Shown piece by piece: positions 1 through 5,498 of a stretch of DNA of 5,498 bases. The stretch comes from JAOUFP01 sp947085825. Its GTDB lineage: Bacteria > Nitrospirota > Thermodesulfovibrionia > Thermodesulfovibrionales > UBA6898. The translations under genes and the position numbers were made by a program. Each line of letters opens with the position of its first letter. Within the stretch, counting starts at the first letter, position 1. The notes under the pieces were generated by a model, which worked only from the letters and a program-made list of their open reading frames with translations, had not been told where the DNA came from and searched no databases. The stretch covers positions 1 through 5,498 of the forward strand of contig CAMTXX010000063.1 in the NCBI GenBank assembly GCA_947085825.1, read 5' to 3'.

Positions 1-46
1 GCGCCGCTTCGAATTTCAGTTTCAGATCATTCAGTATCTTCTTCAT
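1..46 (-). CDS. 5' end of an unidentified gene (partial, runs off the left edge)
   Basis: Read on the minus strand, an ATG at 46 opens a frame that stays open to the edge and encodes MKKILNDLKLKFEAA. A purine-rich GAGGAG at 55-50 lies just upstream, with a rather short 3-nt spacing. The same frame is open further upstream to a TAG, and a TTG at 82 could be an alternative start adding 12 residues, the first part reading LAKNQNGVTEER. The gene has the same orientation as the preceding cheW and begins 86 nt after its stop. It may therefore be the next operon member or start its own unit from the candidate promoter at 97-126. Only 15 residues are visible: basic and helical in character, with no signal peptide or motif. 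The family cannot be named; a receptor or another signalling component would fit the context, but that is a guess. Confidence 0.55.
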   Translation of the reverse strand, partial: MKKILNDLKLKFEAA

Positions 47-96
47 TCTCTCCTCGGTTACTCCATTTTGATTTTTTGCCAATCTCGTTGTAACCT

Positions 97-126
97 ATTG
101 TAGTATATGACGGTTTAGTTTATAAA
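97..126 (-). promoter_or_regulatory. Candidate weak sigma70-like promoter between cheW and the next gene
   Basis: On the minus strand, TTTATA (126-121, 4 of 6 matches to TTGACA) is followed after 18 bp by TACAAT (102-97, 5 of 6 matches to TATAAT). Transcription would begin near 90 and read into the gene starting at 46 or 82. A 10-bp perfect palindrome, GTTTATAAAC at 118-127, overlaps the -35 element and could be a chance AT-rich match or a regulator site. The gap is AT-rich, so such hexamers can arise by chance. Confidence 0.3.
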
Positions 127-132
127 CAGACA

Positions 133-846
133 CTAAATAGCCTCTATGTCCATTGCAGCGTCAGAATGAATGATGGATATAAACCGTTTTTCAAGCACAA
201 CAACACCCTCAATAAACTTTTGTTCGTTTTCATCCAGATGGCCCGGCGGCTGAAGCATTTCGCTGAGGGGCAATCTCACAACCCCTATGACCTTGTCTAT
301 GACAGCGCCTATCAGCCCCTTCGGACCTTCGATAATCAGTATCTTCTTAGCCCCTGTTTTTTCAGTCTCCGTTTCAGTACCATCACCGGGACCCTTTGCA
401 CTCAAAGACTTTCCCCCAAGATTCAGTCTTGTCTTCAAATCTATAACCGGGATAATTTTCCCGCGCAGGGAGGTAATGCCGAGCATATAATCAGGCATGC
501 CGGGGATTCCGGTGATATTTTGGAGACGTAATATCTCTTCCACCTCGGCAACCCTGAAAGCATACTCTTCAAGGGAAAGACTGAAGGTGAGCAATTCAAC
601 CGGTTCCTCAGTATTTTCCTCAGGGACCTCTTCATCGGCCGGCGCGCCTGCCTGCTCTTCGGCCCTGACGGCAATTTCTAAAGCAGGGGTTTCTCCGGGG
701 GAAGCGCTGCGTTCCTCAAGCGCCGGCAGCGCCGCCTCAGCTTCTTTGTTTTCGTTTTCCACAAGACCGGAGACAGGCGCTTTTTCCTCAGGCCCTTTCT
801 CTGCGCCTTTTGCATGCGCCTTCTTTCTGATTTTAGCGATATCCAT
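133..846 (-). CDS. cheW: CheW-domain coupling protein with a long acidic N-terminal extension
   Basis: This is a cytoplasmic scaffold of the CheW family, expected to join the CheA kinase to a receptor. The 237-aa protein is longer than a typical CheW of about 150-170 aa. Residues 1-82 form a low-complexity region: a basic start (MDIAKIRKKAHAK), then a stretch rich in Glu, Ala and Pro that is probably disordered. The CheW fold begins near ELLTFSLSLEEYAFRVAEVE (84-103). It includes the characteristic GITSLRGKIIPVIDLKTRL (123-141) and a late strand segment with IEGPKGLIGAVIDKVIGVV (172-190). Residues about 143-167 form a polar Gly/Thr/Glu insert between strands. The start codon lies inside the 3' end of the ATPase gene (14-nt overlap). 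The nearby purine stretches GGGA and AAGGGA give only a modest ribosome site, so translation may depend on coupling. The fold assignment is firm. Which receptor it serves is not visible here. Confidence 0.93.
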   Translation of the reverse strand: MDIAKIRKKAHAKGAEKGPEEKAPVSGLVENENKEAEAALPALEERSASPGETPALEIAVRAEEQAGAPADEEVPEENTEEPVELLTFSLSLEEYAFRVAEVEEILRLQNITGIPGMPDYMLGITSLRGKIIPVIDLKTRLNLGGKSLSAKGPGDGTETETEKTGAKKILIIEGPKGLIGAVIDKVIGVVRLPLSEMLQPPGHLDENEQKFIEGVVVLEKRFISIIHSDAAMDIEAI

Positions 847-1645
847 TTAATCCCAATTCCCTTGCAGCATCTTCTATGAGCGCTTCATCAATTATATGTT
901 CCTCTTTTGCGAATCCGTCAAGAAGGGCCGAGGTGGCAAGGCTGTTTATCAGCCTCGGCACTCCCTCTGAATATTTATACAATGCCTTCAGCGCTACCTC
1001 AGTAAACAATGCGTCTTCCCTGCCCGCCATTTTCAGTCTGTATTCCATATAGGTTTTTATCTCATCTTCAGTAATGGGGCGGAGATGATAAAAGAGTCCT
1101 ATGCGCTGTTTCAAAGGCAAATAAGCCTTATGGTTCAGCCTCTTTCTCAGGTCAGGCTGACCTACGAGGATAAGACTGATCAGGTTGGTATAATCCAACT
1201 GGAAGTTGGTGAGCAGCCGTATCTCTTCGAAGGTCTCTTTGCCCGGTATGAGCTGGGCTTCATCAATAATAATTACAACAGAGGTGCCGGCTTCATAGTC
1301 CTGGTAGACCTTCTCGTAAATGGCCTCGAGCAAATCCGCCTTGGAACTCGCCGGGATATTGATCTCCATCCTCCTGGCAAGCGTCCTTAGAAACTGTGCC
1401 GGAGTGAGTATGGGATTAAGGATGTTTATGATCCTGTACTGAGAACCGAGTATGTCCATCAACGCCCGGGTCAGTGTTGTCTTGCCGCAGCCTATCTCAC
1501 CTGTGAGCATTATCGTCTCTTTCTCTTCAACCGCGTACTGCAGCCGGGCAAGGGCCTCTTCGTGGTTCCTGCTGAGGAAAAGGAATTTCGGATCCGGCGT
1601 CTTGCTGAACGGCCGGGCAGTCAAGCTGTAAAATTCTTCATACAT
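833..1645 (-). CDS. ExeA/GspA-type AAA+ ATPase
   Basis: The 270-aa protein is a cytosolic AAA+ ATPase of the ExeA/GspA/MshM group, also like the ATPases found with exosortase/PEP-CTERM loci. It opens with the family hallmark MYEEFYSLTARPFSKTPDP and FLFLSRNHEEAL (residues 1-32). Walker A is GEIGCGKTT (49-57), Walker B is VVIIIDEAQ (123-131), the sensor-1 strand is LILVGQPDL (158-166), a likely arginine finger is in KQR (179-181), and sensor 2 is GVPRLIN (228-234). ATP binding and hydrolysis residues all look intact. ExeA of Aeromonas has a transmembrane segment and a peptidoglycan-binding domain after the ATPase; here the protein ends after the AAA+ lid, so those parts are missing. AAGGAG at 1657-1652, 6 nt before the ATG, is a good ribosome site. 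The start overlaps the cheA stop by 8 nt. Family members power or organise envelope assemblies such as secretins, pili or polysaccharide export. Its role with CheA/CheW is unknown. Confidence 0.88.
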   Translation of the reverse strand: MYEEFYSLTARPFSKTPDPKFLFLSRNHEEALARLQYAVEEKETIMLTGEIGCGKTTLTRALMDILGSQYRIINILNPILTPAQFLRTLARRMEINIPASSKADLLEAIYEKVYQDYEAGTSVVIIIDEAQLIPGKETFEEIRLLTNFQLDYTNLISLILVGQPDLRKRLNHKAYLPLKQRIGLFYHLRPITEDEIKTYMEYRLKMAGREDALFTEVALKALYKYSEGVPRLINSLATSALLDGFAKEEHIIDEALIEDAARELGLNGYR

Positions 1646-3620
1646 AAGCCGCTCCTTTTTGCTTCAGGCCGGACTCCTTAATAAGAGATTCCGTATCAAG
1701 CACCAGAATGACCTCGTGCTTGCCTATCTCCGCAGCCCCTGCAAAACCCCTCGTCTTCTTCAGATAATCCCCGATTCCCTTGATCACGATTTCATGCTGT
1801 CCGAAGAGTTCATCGACCATCAGGCCGACCCTTCTTTCTCCAAAGCCGACCACAACCCCAAATGACCTGTCCGTATTGTCCCCTTCAATCCTGAAAAATT
1901 TGTTTACCCTTACCATGGGAAGCATCTCGCCCCGGAGATAATAAACTTCCTTCCCCTCTATTGTCTGAAGGTCCTTATGTTTGAGGATGAGCGTTTCAGA
2001 CATGGAAGTGAGAGGAACTGCAAATCTTTCCTGTCCGACCCTGACGATAAGGGCCTTAATGATCGCAAGGGTAATCGGGAGTGTCAGCAAAAATGCGGTC
2101 CCGGCATTCCTGACCGTCTCTACTTCAATAAAGCCCCCTAAGGTTGAAAGTGTGCTTTTGACAACATCCATGCCCACTCCCCTGCCGGAGAGCTCGCTTA
2201 CCATATCTTTTGTGCTGAAACCCGGAGTAAAAATAAAATCAATCATTTCTTTTTCCGTCAGTTCCGCATCCCCGGCAATGAGGCCTTTTTCCACCGCCTT
2301 TTTCCTCACCCTGCCTGTATCTATGCCCGAGCCGTCATCTCTGATCTCTATGACAACATGGTTGCCTTTCTGATAGGCCTTCAATATTATCGTGCCGAAT
2401 TCATTTTTCCCCTTCTTCTTCCTCTCTTCAGGAGTTTCTATCCCATGATCGATCGCGTTTCGTATCAGATGCATAAGAGAATCAATGATCTCTTCAGCAA
2501 GGTATTTATCAAGTTCAGTGTCCTCGCCAAAGACCTTAAGTTCTATCTGCTTGCCTGCCTCCCGGGAATAGCGTCTGACGATCTGCGCAAGTCTGGAGAA
2601 TATCTGTCCTATCGGGACCATCCGTATCTCAAGCACCTGGTGCTGAAGTTCTTCAAGCCGGCGTTCAAACGTCTGGGAAACTTTATGGATATCGTTGACC
2701 AAAGAGGATTGTCCGTAAGTCTCACGGAGTTCTGCGCCGATCCTTTTGACCGCCCCTTTTGCGAGCGTCAGTTCACCTATGGTATTTAAAATCAGGTCGA
2801 GCTTGTCTATATCAACTCTTACGGTTGTCGAGGCGCTCTTCAAATGGGTCTCGAGAGGTTTTGCGGCTGAAGGCAACGGTGCGGCCTGCGTTTGCACACC
2901 CTTGGACTTTACAAGCACGTCTATATCAAACTTCACATCCTTCTTTATCTCTTCAGTCGGCAGGTTTGTTCCGAACATAAGGTTGAAACCTATAGAACCC
3001 TCAGGCACATCCGAAGAAGTCGGGAGTGTTGAAATAAGCTCCCCCTTTGACTTTATTATCTTTGTGAGTTCCGCCAGAGAGGTGTCAAAAACCTCAAGGG
3101 TAAAAACAGCCTTCGCCAGGTAGATTCCCTTCCCGTCCTTAATATTTGACTTTAATCTGTGTTCCTCATATTCAGAGAGGACCTTCAGGATGGCTTGATC
3201 TATCGCCGCATCTTCCGCGGGGCCCCCGGTTTGGTCCTTCTGTAAATTTCCGAAGGCTTCGATATTTTGCAGGCAGGCGGACACATCGCCTTCTTCCTCG
3301 TCTCTGCTGACCTTCGTGACAAGATTGCTCAGGATATCAAGGTTGCTGAGAAGGAAATCTGCCAATTTATCGTTGACCGGTATTTTCCCGAGCCTCACTT
3401 CATCCATCAGGGTCTCAAGGGCATGGCTGACGCTCATTATCCCCTGGAGACCGAAAAGACCGGAAACGCCTTTAATGGTATGCATTGTTCTGAAAAGGGC
3501 GTTTATCGTATCGGGGTTCAGGCCGGAGGAAAGCGTATCCTGAATTTCGAGAATCAACCTCTGCGATTCTTCGAGAAGGTCTTCCGCTTCTGCGATGAAT
3601 TCCTTTTTAGAGGCGTTCAT
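1638..3620 (-). CDS. cheA: CheA-type hybrid-free chemosensory histidine kinase
   Basis: The 660-aa cytoplasmic kinase uses ATP to phosphorylate its own His and passes the phosphate to a receiver. The P1/HPt domain covers about 1-125, with phospho-acceptor His47 in FRTMHTIKGVSGLFG. Residues about 137-240 form an alpha/beta module, from AILKVLSEYEEHRL to KDVKFDIDVLV, in the position where E. coli has P2. A Pro/Ala-rich linker (245-262) leads to the P3 dimerisation domain, starting at TTVRVDIDKLDLILNTIGEL (265-284). P4 is the ATPase: N box HLIRNAIDHGIE (384-395), G1 box IRDDGSGID (426-434), F-box area IFTPGFST (463-470) and G2 box GRGVGMDVVK (479-488). P5 is a CheW-like domain at about 515-650, with VRVGQERFAVPL and YLRGEMLPMVRV. 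All catalytic boxes are intact, and there is no fused receiver. The ATG overlaps the stop of the receiver gene in ATGA, so coupling to it is likely. Confidence 0.96.
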   Translation of the reverse strand: MNASKKEFIAEAEDLLEESQRLILEIQDTLSSGLNPDTINALFRTMHTIKGVSGLFGLQGIMSVSHALETLMDEVRLGKIPVNDKLADFLLSNLDILSNLVTKVSRDEEEGDVSACLQNIEAFGNLQKDQTGGPAEDAAIDQAILKVLSEYEEHRLKSNIKDGKGIYLAKAVFTLEVFDTSLAELTKIIKSKGELISTLPTSSDVPEGSIGFNLMFGTNLPTEEIKKDVKFDIDVLVKSKGVQTQAAPLPSAAKPLETHLKSASTTVRVDIDKLDLILNTIGELTLAKGAVKRIGAELRETYGQSSLVNDIHKVSQTFERRLEELQHQVLEIRMVPIGQIFSRLAQIVRRYSREAGKQIELKVFGEDTELDKYLAEEIIDSLMHLIRNAIDHGIETPEERKKKGKNEFGTIILKAYQKGNHVVIEIRDDGSGIDTGRVRKKAVEKGLIAGDAELTEKEMIDFIFTPGFSTKDMVSELSGRGVGMDVVKSTLSTLGGFIEVETVRNAGTAFLLTLPITLAIIKALIVRVGQERFAVPLTSMSETLILKHKDLQTIEGKEVYYLRGEMLPMVRVNKFFRIEGDNTDRSFGVVVGFGERRVGLMVDELFGQHEIVIKGIGDYLKKTRGFAGAAEIGKHEVILVLDTESLIKESGLKQKGAAYV

Positions 3621-3985
3621 GGGCTGAGGATCTTCTTGATGGCTGACTGTAATTCAACAGATTGAAACGGCTTTGTAACATACGCTGTTGCTCCAAGGGC
3701 CATCCCTCTTTTTTTGTCTTCCTCGCTCCTTTCGGTGCTGACAATAATTATGGGAATATGGCTGTATCTGGCGTTGCCCCGCACAAAGTTTATGAACTCA
3801 AGACCGTTTATATCAGGCATGTTTATATCGGTAATGATCAGATCGTATTCCTGCTGCGGCAGCATTTTGAGGGCCTCAAAGCCTGTTGAAGCCTCAACAG
3901 TCCCGAAATCCTCAAGCTCATCTATGACCGCCCTGATAAGGGCCCTTGTCGTGGGGGAATCCTCAACGATGAGAATTGTTTTCAT
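3617..3985 (-). CDS. cheY: Single-domain CheY-like response regulator
   Basis: This 122-aa protein is a stand-alone receiver (REC) domain, the expected phosphate acceptor of the adjacent CheA. Conserved residues are all present: acidic pair Glu8-Asp9 in ILIVEDSPTTRALI, phospho-acceptor Asp53 in IITDINMPDINGLEF, Ser83/Thr84 in IIIVSTERS, and Lys105 in YVTKPF preceded by aromatic Tyr102. There is no DNA-binding or enzymatic output domain, so it must act by binding a partner, as CheY binds a flagellar switch or PilG/FrzZ-like proteins act on pilus motility. AGAGG (3994-3990), 4 nt before the ATG, serves as ribosome site. It is 61 nt downstream of the DUF4388 gene, and its stop overlaps the cheA start. 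The target cannot be read from the sequence; the absence of flagellar genes leaves a non-flagellar output possible. Confidence 0.94.
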   Translation of the reverse strand: MKTILIVEDSPTTRALIRAVIDELEDFGTVEASTGFEALKMLPQQEYDLIITDINMPDINGLEFINFVRGNARYSHIPIIIVSTERSEEDKKRGMALGATAYVTKPFQSVELQSAIKKILSP

Positions 3986-4046
3986 AAAACCTCTTTATCG
4001 GCATGTACAATTTTAACAAATACCACAAAATAAATCTCGGCATACT

Positions 4047-5183
4047 TTAAAGCGCGCCCTTTTCTTTTTCCATTTCCTGAAGTTTTCTCTGAAGCAAAGA
4101 CTTCTCAAGCGCAAGCCCTGCATGGTTAATAAATATCTCAAGCCCCTCTGTCTCAGACACGGCAGCGCCGCCGGAAACATTATCCGCATACAAAAGCGCG
4201 ACAACCTTACCGTCCGCAACTACAGGGAAAAACGCGCCTTCCGAAGGCCAGCCCCCGCCCAGTTCATCCATCAGATACTCCATGGCGTCATCCTTTTCCA
4301 TAATCCCCTTATAGGGCATCTGCTCCGTGACAATCCTTTTCAGAAAACCGCTTTTTTCCAGATTAAGCGCTATGGCCCTGATCTTCTCATCGGCGCGTTC
4401 AATCTCAAGCCCGAACTGCCCGAGTCCGACAATCTCGTCCCGGCCGGCCATAAAAAGGACCCCGCGCTGAAAAATATCACTTGCAAATCTGAGTATAAGC
4501 AGGGTTATCTCTGAAGCTGAGTTGGGGAACCTGAGTTCCTGTGTAAGCGCCTTCAGCGAGGAAATGTCCTTTCTCTCCGCCTGCGGACCTCCCCAATCCT
4601 CGTCCCAGCCTTCTTCTTTTTCTTCTACTCCAGACCCTTCCAAGGAAAATTGTTCTGTCGGAACAAAAGACGACTGCGTTGATTCATCCTGTACGCGGGC
4701 GCCCTCCATAAGGAGATATTCAGGGCTGAGACCCTTTCCAAGCTCCCAGCCAAGGTCGGATAAAACCGTCTTGCCTTCGAGGTCCAGATTATCCGGTTCA
4801 AACTGAAAATCTCCATCTTCCCAAAGAAGAAGGCGGTAGATAACGTTTTCTATTCTTTTTTTCGTTGCCTGTTCAAGTATGTTTTTGTTAATCGCTCCCA
4901 GGTCAAAGAGGATTTCAGCGAGGGATTTTGAGGGAAGCGTTTTTTTGACCTCTCCGGCCAGATGAAAAACCGTATCCTTTATCAACCCCGCATTCAACAT
5001 ACTCTCTGCAAGGGTTTTCTCAAGATCATCGGTTTCCGCCCTTACAATCATGCCGTTTTTAAACACGATAAGCGCCGTGCCCTTGCTACCCCTGAGCGTC
5101 ATAGTGCCTGTTTTCCTGCCGACACTCAATATCTGGAAGATATCAGGCAGTGATAGATCTTCTATTTTGCCGGCAAGACTCAT
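4047..5183 (-). CDS. DUF4388 (PATAN) protein with GAF-like C-terminal domain
   Basis: The 378-aa soluble protein starts with the typical PATAN/DUF4388 opening MSLAGKIEDLSLPDIFQILS. It continues with GRKTGTMTLRG and ALIVFKNGMIVRAE (22-50), then helical segments including AEILFDLGAINKNILEQATKKRI and a strand pair near WEDGDFQFEP (121-130). An acidic, probably flexible linker spans about 165-205 (VEEKEEGWDEDWGG). Residues about 206-365 look GAF-like: a helix with SEITLLILRFASDIF, a strand with GVLFMAG, and the late strand pair FFPVVADGKVVALLYADN (318-335). A charged helix, ALEKSLLQRKLQEMEKEKG, closes the protein and may form a coiled coil. DUF4388 proteins often accompany receivers and other signalling proteins. 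A sensory or partner role in the CheA pathway is inferred; the ligand is unknown. The start is supported by the family-typical N-terminus and a GAGG at 5191-5188. As first gene behind the promoter it probably heads the operon. Confidence 0.85.
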   Translation of the reverse strand: MSLAGKIEDLSLPDIFQILSVGRKTGTMTLRGSKGTALIVFKNGMIVRAETDDLEKTLAESMLNAGLIKDTVFHLAGEVKKTLPSKSLAEILFDLGAINKNILEQATKKRIENVIYRLLLWEDGDFQFEPDNLDLEGKTVLSDLGWELGKGLSPEYLLMEGARVQDESTQSSFVPTEQFSLEGSGVEEKEEGWDEDWGGPQAERKDISSLKALTQELRFPNSASEITLLILRFASDIFQRGVLFMAGRDEIVGLGQFGLEIERADEKIRAIALNLEKSGFLKRIVTEQMPYKGIMEKDDAMEYLMDELGGGWPSEGAFFPVVADGKVVALLYADNVSGGAAVSETEGLEIFINHAGLALEKSLLQRKLQEMEKEKGAL

Positions 5184-5209
5184 ATAGCCTCAGTCCCTTT
5201 GGGAATCAT
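5180..5209 (-). other. Nine-codon upstream ORF linked to the DUF4388 start
   Basis: On the minus strand an ATG at 5209 begins the short frame MIPKGTEAI. It is preceded at a good 5-nt distance by GGAG (5218-5215), a better-looking ribosome site than that of the main gene. Its stop TGA (5182-5180) overlaps the DUF4388 start in the arrangement ATGA. Ribosomes ending here could re-initiate on the main gene. Whether it is translated is unknown, and nine codons can occur by chance. Confidence 0.3.
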
Positions 5210-5280
5210 CACAGCTCCGCTCTGACTCTGATACGCTTTTTGTCTTCGTCAAATAGGATGTCTGCCGACCGTAAAAGCAT
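5209..5280 (-). CDS. Possible 23-codon leader ORF at the transcription start
   Basis: A minus-strand ATG at 5280 opens a 23-codon frame, beginning MLLRSADILF and ending RIRVRAEL. Its stop shares one base with the next short ORF (TGATG). The ATG lies at the start site predicted from the -10 element, so any translation would be leaderless or nearly so; no ribosome site lies within the transcript. No family is recognised. It could equally be untranslated 5' leader of the DUF4388 mRNA, which is the more cautious reading. Confidence 0.2.
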   Translation of the reverse strand: MLLRSADILFDEDKKRIRVRAEL

Positions 5281-5285
5281 ATTGG

Positions 5286-5315
5286 AGTATATCAGTAAAA
5301 ATTTAAGAGTGTCAA
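5286..5315 (-). promoter_or_regulatory. Sigma70-type promoter of the chemosensory operon
   Basis: Reading on the minus strand, a perfect -35 TTGACA (5315-5310) is followed by an 18-bp AT-rich spacer and a -10 TATACT (5291-5286). A TG one base upstream of the -10 (TGATATACT) makes it an extended -10. Transcription should start near 5279, giving a leader of about 95 nt before the DUF4388 ATG. The next gene starts, from cheY to cheW, show no comparable promoter, so this one probably drives all five genes. The hexamers match housekeeping sigma rather than sigma28 or sigma54, unlike many flagellar-regulated chemotaxis operons. Confidence 0.82.
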
Positions 5316-5498
5316 TGAGTTAGCAGATCAATTGCCGCATCGTCAAAGTTCGTAAGAATAATTTCAGACCTCCTGACCCCGGCATAATGTAACTGAAAGC
5401 ACTCTAAGGGATAACTCATTAAGTTTGCTGTAAAAAGTGGGTTGAAAAGAGCAAAAGCAAGCTTCTGCTTTGCCTTGTGCACGGATTTTGGTATGATA
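5312..5498 (-). CDS. Possible 3' end of an upstream minus-strand ORF (partial, uncertain)
   Basis: From the right edge the minus strand has an open frame of 61 codons ending in TGA at 5314-5312. It runs from IIPKSVHKAKQKLAFALF through SYPLECFQLHYAGVRRSE to a plausible-looking tail, IILTNFDDAAIDLLTH. The stop lies inside the -35 hexamer of the operon promoter. Against it, a second minus frame is open for 43 codons over the same stretch and the plus strand is also partly open, so an open frame here is only weak evidence. I do not recognise a family. The stretch may instead be intergenic DNA. Apart from this frame and the features at its left end, I see nothing else in it. Confidence 0.3.
   Translation of the reverse strand, partial: IIPKSVHKAKQKLAFALFNPLFTANLMSYPLECFQLHYAGVRRSEIILTNFDDAAIDLLTH
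5314..5420. repeat. Nine-bp inverted repeat flanking an 89-bp segment upstream of the operon
   Basis: On the plus strand AATGAGTTA (5314-5322) is matched by its exact reverse complement TAACTCATT (5412-5420). The left arm overlaps two bases of the promoter -35 element. The arms do not extend, and no flanking duplication is visible, so there is no good case for a mobile element. A pair of regulator sites or chance are both possible. Confidence 0.3.

Noticed and set aside
166..531. Plus-strand open frame of 121 codons opposite cheW
   Set aside because: It lies opposite a strongly supported CheW domain, has no recognisable motif and is an antisense shadow of the real gene.
1981..2789. Two plus-strand open frames of 130 and 143 codons opposite cheA
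   Set aside because: Both are antisense to the conserved kinase core, with no family resemblance. Their length follows from the codon bias of cheA.
3986..4046. Internal promoter or terminator between the DUF4388 gene and cheY
   Set aside because: The 61-nt AT-rich gap has a repeated ATGCCGA, but no hairpin with a T run, and the best hexamer pair (TTGTTA/TAAAGA) is too poor.
5314..5420. Small mobile element bounded by the 9-bp inverted repeats
   Set aside because: The arms are short, there is no flanking target duplication and no second copy in the window, so I keep it only as a repeat.
5451..5473. Imperfect hairpin GCAAA-GCA / TGC-TTTGC as a terminator
   Set aside because: The stem is short, has a bulge and is not GC-rich, and no clean T run follows on either strand. 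It also falls inside the possible minus-strand ORF.
1..5498. CRISPR array, tRNA, rRNA or insertion sequence
   Set aside because: No regularly spaced repeats, cloverleaf-like sequence, rRNA signature or transposase motif was seen on either strand.

Overview
The window holds one compact minus-strand operon for a chemosensory-type two-component system, read from about position 5280 down to 133. In transcription order it encodes a PATAN/DUF4388 protein with a GAF-like C-terminus, a stand-alone CheY-type receiver, a CheA histidine kinase, an ExeA/GspA-type AAA+ ATPase and a CheW coupling protein. The start of a further minus-strand gene enters the left edge. A clear sigma70-type promoter (TTGACA, 18 bp, TATACT) lies upstream of the first gene. 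No plus-strand gene is supported.

The four genes from cheY to cheW are tightly packed: cheY/cheA overlap by 4 nt, cheA/ATPase by 8 nt and ATPase/cheW by 14 nt. This implies co-transcription and probably translational coupling. A 61-nt gap separates the DUF4388 gene from cheY, and 86 nt separate cheW from the ATG of the next gene. The 315 nt right of the first gene contain the promoter, a short leader with two tiny linked ORFs, and possibly the 3' end of another minus-strand ORF.

How the parts may work together: CheW couples CheA to a receptor, CheA phosphorylates the receiver, and the DUF4388/GAF protein may supply an input or act as a partner. The window has no methyl-accepting receptor, CheR, CheB, CheZ/CheC/CheD or flagellar gene. 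An ExeA-like ATPase, usually found with type II secretion, MSHA pili or exopolysaccharide export, sits in the kinase operon. That makes an alternative output (type IV pili, surface polysaccharide or another envelope function) at least as likely as swimming chemotaxis, but this is inference.

Organism: intermediate GC content, the operon style, and a DUF4388 protein next to an exosortase-type ATPase suggest an environmental Gram-negative bacterium such as Nitrospirota or a former deltaproteobacterium. This placement is a low-confidence guess.
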